A stretch of 49,307 nt of DNA from contig JAFXTC010000024.1 in assembly GCA_017525235.1 (NCBI GenBank), positions 1 through 49,307 on the forward strand, read 5' to 3'. Below the pieces are notes generated by a model that saw only the letters and a list, made by a program, of their open reading frames with translations, did no database searches and had not been told where the DNA came from. Shown in pieces: positions 34,401 through 40,873 of this stretch. Source of the stretch: Bacteroidaceae bacterium (GTDB lineage Bacteria > Bacteroidota > Bacteroidia > Bacteroidales > Bacteroidaceae). The translations under genes and the position numbers were made by a program. Positions within the stretch are counted from its first letter, which is position 1. The number at the start of each line of letters is the position of its first letter.

Positions 34401-35852
34401 GTCCTTCAGTATCACAAGTGCCTCGCCCTTGTTATACTTTGGTGCAGATGCTGTGAAGGCATTTGTGAGGTCGAGGCTTGGTAGCTCGTCGTCAATAGCC
34501 TGCACCGTTACCTGTGCCGATGTCTTCCCCGCAGGAATTGTTACCGTATTCGGGAACGAGAAACGCTTGCTATTCTCGCTGGTCAGCGTCACTTCAAGGG
34601 GAGTTGCTGATGCACGGCTTGCCGTAATGGTCAGTTGGAAGCTTTCGCCCTCGCTGACTTCCGACTTGGAAGCAGTGAGGGTGAGGGTGGGATATTCGTT
34701 GTCCTCAATGATGAGCATGGAGGAAACCTCGGGATAGTTGTTTCCAGAGACCTTGATGATGACTATGGAGTCATTGTCGAGGACATTATTGTCGGTCATA
34801 TTGAAATAGATAATTGCACCAGACTGGTTCGCAGGGATGGTGATATTTGCAGGGACTGATACGCGGCTGTCGGCAGTTGCAGTAATGACGAATGTTTCTG
34901 CTGCCGTCCAATTGCCGCTGCGATTCACTTTGAGCGCTATTTGACCGCTATAGTTTTCCTCAATCTGGCGAGGGGATAATTCCAATGTCAATACCTTATT
35001 AATAAATATCATGCCATTTGAGAGTTGGGTGTTGTTGCCCTGTGCAGAGGTCGATTCACCGGCATTGCTATCGGGAACAATCTTTACTTGGAGCTTTGTC
35101 ATACCGTCAATTCCCAGCAAAGAGGGCAACGTGATTTCAACCTGTCGGCTCACGACGCCACCTGCATCAAGTGTGCCGTCATAATGAGCAATAGCAATAT
35201 ATTTGCTCTGTTTTCCATCCTCACTGACAAGTGAAAGTTGTTCGCTCCAGCCGCCACTCGTAGGTATTTCGCCGATGTTCTCAACTTGCCAGGAAGTCGC
35301 AATGCGAGCACCAGGAGATATCGCATCGCCAGAAGCGACACCTGACAATGTGATATTCTTAACCGTCAAATCCGGCAGTTTCGATATGCGGATTTCACCT
35401 GCCAGGACTTCGGTCAGGACATTCTCACCCGAAGCTCTGCCCAGCACGGCATTCGCAATAGCCATCTGATGTTCGCTGCCTTCCGTGAAAGAGGCCGGAA
35501 TGGTAATGGGCAAATACATCACTACACCCTGCTGACCGCGAAGCGGACGGTTCTGGGCAGAATGCAACAGCACACGATAGGCTCCGTTGCTCAATCGGCT
35601 TACCGTAACGGAATGACCATCGCTGCGACCACTCATCACGCCTTTTGCCTCAGCCGTAACGCCTGCGGGCAGTGTAAGGTCGAATTGCAGACCTAATATT
35701 TCGTCTGTGTTTTCAATGTTCACTGGCAACTGGACATTGCCAATCTGCGATGTGATATCAGGCACTTGCAACACATTACGCTGCTGTGCGTTTGCACTCA
35801 TGCTCACAAGAACAAAGAGAGCCGTAATGAATAAATATCTTGTCGTTTTCAT
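28467..35852 (-). CDS. Giant secreted protein: cohesin-like, CARDB, Calx-beta and Ig-like domains
   Basis: 2461 residues. Signal peptide (MKTTRYLFITALFVLVSMSANA); a cohesin-like domain (about 28-155: NVQLPVNIENTDEILGLQF...); CARDB (about 160-285); four Calx-beta domains (about 290-705, e.g. SEVSEGESFQLTITASRAS); a second CARDB (710-820); an Ig-like and a carboxypeptidase-regulatory-like part; a Gly-Ser tract with Cys on both sides (about 1320-1352); a helical block (about 1440-1700); further beta domains; a SbsA Ig-like domain (about 2135-2230, VTVTFNKAIDASTF); then MYNLAGQRV...KGIYIVNGRKIAIK, a type IX-style C-terminal signal. It is probably a long surface adhesin or scaffold. The gene begins 27 bases after the dockerin-like protein gene, so it is co-transcribed. 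Confidence 0.88.
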   Translation of the reverse strand: MKTTRYLFITALFVLVSMSANAQQRNVLQVPDITSQIGNVQLPVNIENTDEILGLQFDLTLPAGVTAEAKGVMSGRSDGHSVTVSRLSNGAYRVLLHSAQNRPLRGQQGVVMYLPITIPASFTEGSEHQMAIANAVLGRASGENVLTEVLAGEIRISKLPDLTVKNITLSGVASGDAISPGARIATSWQVENIGEIPTSGGWSEQLSLVSEDGKQSKYIAIAHYDGTLDAGGVVSRQVEITLPSLLGIDGMTKLQVKIVPDSNAGESTSAQGNNTQLSNGMIFINKVLTLELSPRQIEENYSGQIALKVNRSGNWTAAETFVITATADSRVSVPANITIPANQSGAIIYFNMTDNNVLDNDSIVIIKVSGNNYPEVSSMLIIEDNEYPTLTLTASKSEVSEGESFQLTITASRASATPLEVTLTSENSKRFSFPNTVTIPAGKTSAQVTVQAIDDELPSLDLTNAFTASAPKYNKGEALVILKDNDLPVLELKLTPTTVSEGAGVVAVAGVLKRTTNTNSKITVKLSDDANGGLYFGNRTLELAKGVEEVHFNFGPVDNALVDGDRTYTVTAAVWLSSCSCGASGESAGYVTAQLQVLDNDGAALNLASSQSTVKEGGKTMLTISRNTMDNVEPLTVTLQSDYDENLTYNHTVTIPAGQTSTTIEVISNGNDVQGDNHTVVFTAKAEGYATGTCYLMVTDQTLPDAKVELLITENSIEFGNDYTVSALITNKGFSSLPSQTQITLYMEGVNGAIGHMYTQNVIGPGETEVISKTLQSPSLIGEYKLFAIINESVEVKEIQYDNNTSESITLCFLSPYKTNVEVEKPYYMPGETITIRGNIEGKRIASQEVEIYIINNGLRQSFTITTDNSGVFSHSWELYKQQKGHFIVGACAPGENKLTEQSSFDVIGFTIANEFTTVEVSKGETYHGSIDVANLCSIPLTNVQIAPVSLSDSIVFSSEHVQAIAAGENASIKFSIEGLIESEGNEWLQLPLTLSCSEGGQAAYIIYYYIHTPMAKLESNIAFIKTTMVKGKYKDYPLVIKNIGKGKTGRITVDTEQANWISCVTSSQMPSLEYGDSTTVVLRFTPTDDMELNNPLDGYLAINCEQGYGCMIHLNVEPVSEETGTLTFDVCDDYTFNSVDKPHVQDATLKVMHPITHEVIKTSTTNSEGICSIVLPEGYYYFELSKERHQSYSNYIMVDAGKDKKTTITLLINTIQIDIHYEETDIEDIYNITTTLTYETNVPTPVVIVSMPDSISASYMRCNESLLFNAIMTNKGLVKALDAHLDFPVIPGLQFKILENEMTDILPQQSIQIPVMVTRVCGGGGGSGSSGGSGGSGGSGGSGGSGGSGGSDPNTPDPSDLPCYIPVYVSYGVPCDNKQEQGYCKYLGLKPCSSQSLSTQTQTQPTKQSTQKPDHRPNSSDSSDGPETRIRSGNIPIIIPDCDTKYNNPYQYLSKFIECLVKGVYGAVNFGMAFAFVIDDIEQWYKDNLSNAGLAYSIVGGVTSIKVSGIVGGVFKTISIISPFTSFFMCKKNLDDFYNAANNPYGVKLLYSHKVGVDIVIPEYIRVCHERMNYIGMAFQGEYDYLQEFFGNERFLQSEGLALYKLLGAICAVKEDELVNLSDVEAYKPDNISTDELILFVERINNTKRKNNNESVSSGNYIHEEKLEAAINLVATAQQYATNLGFNSIDEMIVALVDEMVERFHEFSSNVCATVSMKFDQRLAMTRKAIRGTLSIGNGHDSNSMTDIKLNMVITNKNGDVATSHEFQIKVEELEQFNGENTLDGGWELDAQQTGVATILFIPTKFAAPTEPTDWSFGGTLTYTDPFTGDEMTRILSPVTLTINPTPELDLTYFMQRDIYGDDPLTEEVEPKVPAEFALLINNIGNGDATNVRMVTQQPMILENEKGLPVDFEIISSQLNGGDKSLALGGSVATDFGTIPAHSQAYAQWWLTSSLLGHFTEYDVQATHVTSYDNPELSLLNEVTIHELIRSIKVDDGEVTGFVVNDLPDAKDTPDMVYFSDGTTADVAVATNAIWERLGITEFQLTVIPSQAGWNYGQVIDPTFGYAVLTGIRRQSDGKEINLRNFWQTDRTLRDGKDWLYENKLHFIDNIANSTETYILTFEPRPDVELQVASFDGVPEEGVVLHEPLQTVTVTFNKAIDASTFTREDITLTCQGKHVEGSIGIIPISETQFTLDLSQLTAGNGYYVLTVQTTDITDFEGFNGTAGKTASWIQISNYFSTVVLDENSSDAVVAGTYEKVILKRTFAEGWNTVCLPFNVDNVENFFGVGAKAFGFDGFEDGELNFSAVTSLDSSLPFVVYVPEAITEGITLEDIFIDDEDTDANYVYFQNKYYFRGTYAPIAAGGWTKKDSTDDIYGLIPDGHIVKAGPEASIKGFRAYFDLPVNAAVKGFRIDDIEDAVTLIPVLPEEGTMYNLAGQRVRNSQLQKGIYIVNGRKIAIK
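31799..31890 (-). repeat. 9-bp microsatellite coding a Gly-Ser tract
   Basis: About eight units of CCGCTTCCA-like sequence (plus strand) code for GGS repeats in the 2461-residue protein. Unit length is a multiple of three, so slippage changes the linker length but not the frame. Confidence 0.8.
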
Positions 35853-35879
35853 AATCTTGTGTGTATAGAGATGATACCT

Positions 35880-38800
35880 TTATTTTGCGATTTTACGTCT
35901 GTTCTTGATATAAATGCCCTTATTAAACATTGTGTTTACTTTTCGGCCTTGCAGGTCGTAGATGGCGTTGGCATCGTCACCTGCCGTTTCCATGAACTCA
36001 ATGCTTGTTGTCACGTCATCAAGAGAAACAGAAATAGGATTTGCCTCGCTATCCGATAGCATAACACTGCGGACAGTAGCTGCATTAGTGTCAACTATAC
36101 CGATAACAGAAATGCCAGATGGGATGCAAGCACCGTTCATTGAATAAGCAATGATATGCAAGCCATCAGATGCCTTTTTCGAAATAACAGACATTCCCAT
36201 TCGTTCCAAATCGTCTGCCACTTTTATACTGCTTGCATCGTTTAGGAACAAGTCTAAAGCCGCTACAGGCTCCATGGAGTTTAGCATAACCCGCCCGTTC
36301 TGAATGAAAATTGATGCATCAGCATCTGTATCCAAATCTTGTACCTTCCTCCTTGGACTGGAGGCAGATTCTGCCGGTTCAACATTCATTAGCAAATCAA
36401 CCAAACGAATGACATCCTGAACGTTGATAAGGTTGTCTTTCCAGAGGTTTGCTGCTGTGAAATTGTACGGACGTGTCTTGTACTTTTCCATAATATATAT
36501 AATGGCTGTCTGCAAATCAAGCACATTCACCTGACCATCGAAGTTGCCGTCACCCTCGTCAAAGCCAAGGCTAATGCGGAAAGTGCTACCCTCACGTGTA
36601 CCATCATAATTTAACACGGCCACATTGAGTGTGTCACCGTTTTCCCCATAATAGGTATTCTGCTCTGAGACGTATGGAAATGACAATTGACCGTTATTAT
36701 AAACCATTGTCATACCCCAACTTTCGTCGGGTGTAGTACAGGACAGATTGATATCTGTTTTAAATGTTTGATTCTGATGGTCATATAGCAGTATGCTTGG
36801 CATTTTCGTAGCTATGTCCGCGACAGATAATTGGTCGAGATACAGGGGAACGACACGTGAAATAGTCTGCCTGCTAATATCCAATGAAGTGACCGTTGCA
36901 GGAATCATAGGATAAATATCTTCCAAACAATTGCCTGATGCGTCAAGCGATTTCAGATTTGGAAGGCAATTGGCAAAGAGACCAACGTTTCCGGAAAATT
37001 TGTTATTGGAGACATTCAGCTTTTGAACTGCAATTGTCATTGTTGGATTCTTTTGTCTGAAAGCAGTCATCATCAAACCTATGTCGCCAGCCAACTGATT
37101 ACCTGAGACATTCAATGTTTCAAGATACGGAAGGGATAATAACACGAAAGGAAATGAGCCTGTCAAATTGTTAGATGACAGATCGATACCTATTACGCGG
37201 CCATTACTAAGTTTCACTCCACCAAGTCCAGATGATGAGTGTGATTCTGTATCAAAAGTCCATTTTCTATTCCATCCCTTACCATTGTCCATTTCGCTAT
37301 ATGCTGTCTGTAATATTGTCCAATCGACATCATCAATGACAGAGTCGATGTTGGTTGAAATGTCGAATACCGTGAAAGCAGAGCCAGGATCGCTAACATT
37401 GTAGGTGCCGTCCCAGAACTTAACTGAACCGCCTGCGCCACCATATTGATTAACATAGAGAGTTGTGCCAGGAACATTCAAACAGAATGAACCTGCTGGA
37501 ACAGTGGTGTTTGTGCTGGCAACAATCTCCCATGCATGATGACCTTCAGCGTCATCCATAACGGTAGGAATACCTGCATTGGCCTTGTTAGCATCAGTAT
37601 AACCGAAGCTCTTGCCTTCGCCTTCAGCCTTGTTGATAATCTTGAAGCCATTGTAGCCATCACCAATGAATGCCCACTGATAAGAATCTTCATCGAGAGC
37701 CATTGTGTTGGCATTCTGAGCCTTGTAGGCACCGTCGCTATCTTTAACAGCACTTGTTATGTACCAAGTGCTACGCACAGCCATATTATACCAATGTGCG
37801 TTGGCAAAGTCAGCAGAAATCTCAAACGGACCATCCCAGGTAGCTGTGAACTCAATAACTGTGTTGGGGTCGGTAACCTTTTCTGTTCCTTCGCTATAAG
37901 TATAGTATGCACGCTTATATTTGTCAGGCAGAGTGGTAATGCTGCTGCCTTGTTCTACTGGTTCGGGATCAGACGTGAAGATGGTGTTGCCAAATTCATC
38001 TTTAACCACGTATGTTACAGTGCCAAAAGGAATGAAGTATGCATCCAGAGCAGCTATTGCAGCTGTGGGATCGAAATCGGTGGCTTCAATCATATAGTAC
38101 TGGTTGCCAGGGTCTGCATTCATCCAATCATTGATGACAATACCCCAGAGATTACCTGTTCCATTTGTGTTGACACCATAGCTGGTACCCTCGTCAACCT
38201 TGAAGGAGAACATGAAGTAAGGTATGGTCTTAAGATCCATAACAATAGCATCAAATTCACCGTTGACAAGCTTGTCTGACAATGAACCATTATTCAGCAC
38301 GAACTTGGCATCATCCTTGCTGTAAAGGAAATACTTGCCATCGTAGTTGATAATTGCGAATGGAGCGGGATCGGCATTCGTAAGGTCGCTGTGTGAGGTG
38401 GAAGCGATGGTTCCATCCTTTGTTAACATTGCACCACGGTCACAGATAATGTTGTATGCCTTGCTGTTTGACAACTGTGACAATGCACCAACATAACCAG
38501 CCTTCAGGGTACGTACAATGGTAATTGTGCAATCTGTATTGCCGATAGTACCGTCTGCAACATAGTCGAAGAACTTTGAATTTGAAGCCCAGGTAGTAGG
38601 AATCTCTACATCTGTATATGGCTTCTGAACAACTTCCTTTTGATCAATTATTCCACCAGTGCCATTTGTAAGTACATAGGTGACTGTTACGGTAGAAATC
38701 TGAGACTTCAAAGCCTTGTCGGCCTCATTGATTTGGTTAATATTATCATCTGTAAGGTCTCCAGCCAAAGCAGAAGCATAAGTATTATAAATAGGAGCAA

Positions 38801-39944
38801 GCTCAGCAACTGCCTCTGGGAACAGATAGAACTCAGAGAAGGTAAAGAATACATAGTCGTTGTTTGCACGCTTTTGATGATTGTTGGTATCCATTACCGT
38901 GAAGCGTACATATTTGTATGCAGCACCGAGGTCAATCTTATCAGAGAAATAGTTAATTATGGCTGCATCAGTGGGGAGTCCAGAGTCAATTGTCTTGACA
39001 TGTGCAAAGGTTTCTCCGTCATTGCTGGCAGAAATAACAATCACAGTAGGACGGTTGTTGTTGTTCTGCAGACGCTTCTTGTAGTAGAACTCGAACTTCT
39101 GAGTAGCCTTAGACAATTCAACTTGTAGATAATGAGCGTCTGCAACATCGATACTCCATGCAGAATGGAAGAATGTAGTATAATCACCGTCAAGCAGTGC
39201 TTCGTAAGAGCCTTCGTATGGCTCTTTTGCATTACTATAGAATTTGTTGTAATCCTTTACTAGGCCAACAGCACTCTGAACATATCCGGGCCAAGCCTGA
39301 ACTTTAGTAAGTGCTGCTATCTGCTCAGGAGTCTCAGAATACTCTTCCAACTTCCAAACGTAAGCGGGATCGTAGCTGTAGCAAGGCATAGGACCGTAAT
39401 CAGCATAGACAACGTCACCGGCTTCGTCAATCTCGTAGGTCCAGAATGCACGGCCAGCGTCGACCCAGTAAGTGTCACCAAAAGTGGTATTACAGGAACG
39501 AATGGCAATCTTGCCTTCTTCATTCATAAAGAACACCTGTCTTTCCCAGTTATCTCGGTTGTTATTACCATCAAGGCAGAAGACTCCGGTATTGGGATGT
39601 AAATTGGCCTTGCCGTCAACCAAAGTGGTATTGGAGAAGTGCTGTCCCGTATTGCCCTCGATAAGAAAGCCGACATCATAGAGTGTACCTCCAGAGACCT
39701 GTGAAATCTCGAACAATCCATTTTCAAAATCTTGAGCCGATCCACCTTCCCACATTGCCAAATAGCCAGTCTTTGTCACATAGTATTTGACGCCGTCTAC
39801 TTCTGTGGTAATGTAGTAGGAACCGCCTTTGACGGCAGCAATAGCAGCATCATACTCTGCTTTTGGCGGGTCTGCTGCAAAGACACTACCACACACGATG
39901 AGTTGGACAAACAACGTCATCAAAAAAAAGTAACGTTTTTTCAT
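35880..39944 (-). CDS. Secreted discoidin/LRR/dockerin-like protein with T9SS-type signal
   Basis: 1354 residues from MKKRYFFLMTLFVQLIVCGS, a signal peptide; the in-frame ATG at 40022 lies within the leader and would add 26 residues before it. Beta-trefoil-like stretches (about 40-200 and 740-900); an F5/8 (discoidin) domain (about 230-378, with YLQVELSKATQKFEFYY); LRRs (about 918-1030, IDLSSNNLTGSFP); a dockerin-like pair (about 1125-1182: GDGNFDGQVNVLDLQTAI and NLWKDNLINVQDVIRLVDLL); a partial cohesin-like domain; and IYDLQGRKV...KGIYIKNRRKIAK. It probably binds carbohydrate and is anchored on the surface. First gene of the operon with the giant protein and the small peptide. Confidence 0.87.
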   Translation of the reverse strand: MKKRYFFLMTLFVQLIVCGSVFAADPPKAEYDAAIAAVKGGSYYITTEVDGVKYYVTKTGYLAMWEGGSAQDFENGLFEISQVSGGTLYDVGFLIEGNTGQHFSNTTLVDGKANLHPNTGVFCLDGNNNRDNWERQVFFMNEEGKIAIRSCNTTFGDTYWVDAGRAFWTYEIDEAGDVVYADYGPMPCYSYDPAYVWKLEEYSETPEQIAALTKVQAWPGYVQSAVGLVKDYNKFYSNAKEPYEGSYEALLDGDYTTFFHSAWSIDVADAHYLQVELSKATQKFEFYYKKRLQNNNNRPTVIVISASNDGETFAHVKTIDSGLPTDAAIINYFSDKIDLGAAYKYVRFTVMDTNNHQKRANNDYVFFTFSEFYLFPEAVAELAPIYNTYASALAGDLTDDNINQINEADKALKSQISTVTVTYVLTNGTGGIIDQKEVVQKPYTDVEIPTTWASNSKFFDYVADGTIGNTDCTITIVRTLKAGYVGALSQLSNSKAYNIICDRGAMLTKDGTIASTSHSDLTNADPAPFAIINYDGKYFLYSKDDAKFVLNNGSLSDKLVNGEFDAIVMDLKTIPYFMFSFKVDEGTSYGVNTNGTGNLWGIVINDWMNADPGNQYYMIEATDFDPTAAIAALDAYFIPFGTVTYVVKDEFGNTIFTSDPEPVEQGSSITTLPDKYKRAYYTYSEGTEKVTDPNTVIEFTATWDGPFEISADFANAHWYNMAVRSTWYITSAVKDSDGAYKAQNANTMALDEDSYQWAFIGDGYNGFKIINKAEGEGKSFGYTDANKANAGIPTVMDDAEGHHAWEIVASTNTTVPAGSFCLNVPGTTLYVNQYGGAGGSVKFWDGTYNVSDPGSAFTVFDISTNIDSVIDDVDWTILQTAYSEMDNGKGWNRKWTFDTESHSSSGLGGVKLSNGRVIGIDLSSNNLTGSFPFVLLSLPYLETLNVSGNQLAGDIGLMMTAFRQKNPTMTIAVQKLNVSNNKFSGNVGLFANCLPNLKSLDASGNCLEDIYPMIPATVTSLDISRQTISRVVPLYLDQLSVADIATKMPSILLYDHQNQTFKTDINLSCTTPDESWGMTMVYNNGQLSFPYVSEQNTYYGENGDTLNVAVLNYDGTREGSTFRISLGFDEGDGNFDGQVNVLDLQTAIIYIMEKYKTRPYNFTAANLWKDNLINVQDVIRLVDLLMNVEPAESASSPRRKVQDLDTDADASIFIQNGRVMLNSMEPVAALDLFLNDASSIKVADDLERMGMSVISKKASDGLHIIAYSMNGACIPSGISVIGIVDTNAATVRSVMLSDSEANPISVSLDDVTTSIEFMETAGDDANAIYDLQGRKVNTMFNKGIYIKNRRKIAK

Positions 39945-40148
39945 TGTTAGATTTTCGCGGTCTCTCAGCCCCAAAGAAGACCCTCTAATATGCATGAAGC
40001 GTGGAACTGATATGCCCTGCAAGAACGAGCATAACGCTTCGTTTATTTATCAATAAGATTACTGCTGACCGCTGCCAGCAGCCCCTTGTTCAACGAAAAC
40101 GATAACCGTTTTCTTGAACCAGCCATTAGGCCATAATGAAGAGGCTCC
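39945..40148 (-). ncRNA. Conserved 5' leader RNA, copy 2 (before the dockerin-like gene)
   Basis: About 200 bases from the predicted start to the ATG. It repeats the leader of the BspA gene: GTGGAACTGATAT, CCCTGCAAGAACGAGCA, TAACGCTTCGTTTATTTAT and GCTGACCGCTGCCAGC (plus-strand reading) are shared. The GAAGCGT/ACGCTTC closing stem is identical. It differs mainly in lacking the AACGAAAACG-rich segment. Confidence 0.6.
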
Positions 40149-40154
40149 GCGTTT

Positions 40155-40185
40155 CAAAAATATAATTAAGTGAGAGATTAACAAA
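40155..40185 (-). promoter_or_regulatory. Promoter of the dockerin-like/giant-protein operon
   Basis: Minus strand: TTTG (40185-40182), 19-base spacer TTAATCTCTCACTTAATTA, TATTTTTG (40162-40155). Exact consensus spacing, matching the BspA promoter. Confidence 0.87.
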
Positions 40186-40268
40186 AATATTTAAGAAAAA
40201 CTATCCTTTTTAAGAAGGAGATGCAAGCTAAAGTTTACAAATCTTGGTTCATACACAAAGAAAACCAG

Positions 40269-40282
40269 TTTTTTCTTGCGAA
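40269..40282. promoter_or_regulatory. TTTTTTCTTGCGAA box upstream of promoter
   Basis: The same 14 bases occur at 27921-27934, upstream of the BspA promoter. The distance to the -33 box is 13 bases there and 84 here, because of about 70 bases of extra sequence. It may be a binding site or a remnant of the duplication. Confidence 0.4.
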
Positions 40283-40345
40283 ATATCAATTAGACTTTAG
40301 GCTATTGTCAACGATGTCAGGAAGGTTGTCAACCTGTTCAGAAAT

Positions 40346-40430
40346 TGACCGCAAACCCTAAATATGATTGAACGGCTTTCCGCGGAGCAAATTCAACAAA
40401 AACAAGGGTTTAGAGAGAATTTTGCGGTCA
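40346..40430. repeat. Nested inverted repeat TGACCGCAA...TTGCGGTCA
   Basis: Outer arms TGACCGCAA (40346-40354) and TTGCGGTCA (40422-40430) and inner arms AAACCCT (40353-40359) and AGGGTTT (40405-40411). The right outer arm is shared with the next palindrome, so only one of the two structures can form at a time. Confidence 0.65.
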
Positions 40431-40578
40431 GGATGGTCAAGGTCAAAATGGTCAAAATCGATTTCGGAAACGCGGTCATTGCTCACTATATATATAAATA
40501 ATTATTTATATTATAGTGGCGGTTTTGACAGCATCCGTTTTCGATTTTGACAAATGACCAAATGACCAAAATGACCGC
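40424..40578. repeat. 155-bp GGTCA-rich imperfect palindrome
   Basis: The left arm (40424-40467) and the right arm (40535-40578) are 44 bases each and pair imperfectly: both begin/end with GCGGTCA and carry GGTCA motifs, GTCAAAATCGA and CGG. Within the loop is a 35-base near-perfect AT palindrome (40484-40518). No ORF is inside. Confidence 0.75.
40484..40518. repeat. AT-rich palindrome, CACTATA...TATAGTG
   Basis: CACTATATATATAAATAA and TTATTTATATTATAGTG match in reverse complement apart from one bulged base. Confidence 0.75.
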
Positions 40579-40590
40579 GCCCCGAAAAAA

Positions 40591-40618
40591 AATCACTAAT
40601 CACTAACCGCTAACCGCT
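40591..40618. repeat. Word-type tandem repeat (AATCACTAATCACTAACCGCTAACCGC)
   Basis: Two units each of AATCACT and TAACCGC, right before copy B of the 59-bp element. In copy A the same place holds ATTAACC units (5518-5556). Confidence 0.65.
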
Positions 40619-40677
40619 TTGTCACGTTTAGACAAAACTTTGTCAGCCCTTTGACAATGTTTTGTCTACGTGTGACA
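40619..40677. repeat. 59-bp three-way-junction element, copy B
   Basis: Same length and layout as copy A. Hairpins GACAAA-AC-TTTGTC (40631-40644) and GACAA-TGTT-TTGTC (40653-40666) sit between outer arms TGTCAC (40620-40625) and GTGACA (40672-40677). The fifth pair of the second hairpin is A-T here and G-C in copy A. Confidence 0.75.
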
Positions 40678-40802
40678 GAGGCGAAGACGACGCGTGAACT
40701 TTGCAAAGTCTACACGTGGAAATGGCCAACTCCACACGTGGCGTTTTTAACATTTCAAAGTCCACTCCCCAGCACTCCACATAAAAATGTCAATCCTACA
40801 AA
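40678..40802. other. Gene-free stretch with further palindromes before the rpoC terminator
   Basis: ACTTTGCAAAGT is a perfect 12-base palindrome (40698-40709); two CACGTGG sites (40714-40720 and 40736-40742) lie 22 bases apart with CACACGTG forms. No coding sequence. Confidence 0.5.
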
Positions 40803-40848
40803 ACAAAAAAAAGAGAACCCCGCAGCAAATACTGCAGGGTTCTCTTTT
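40803..40848 (-). terminator. Intrinsic terminator of rpoBC
   Basis: Minus strand: AGAGAACCC pairs with GGGTTCTCT (40812-40820, 40837-40845), extended by GCAG/CTGC, followed by a run of eight T. It lies 29 bases after the rpoC stop. Confidence 0.93.
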
Positions 40849-40873
40849 CTATGAATTAATCGTATACAGATTA

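Noticed and set aside
40310-40760. Possible tRNA or known RNA gene in the gene-free region
   Set aside because: No cloverleaf with an acceptor stem, T-loop or CCA-type end could be built; the inverted repeats have other geometry.
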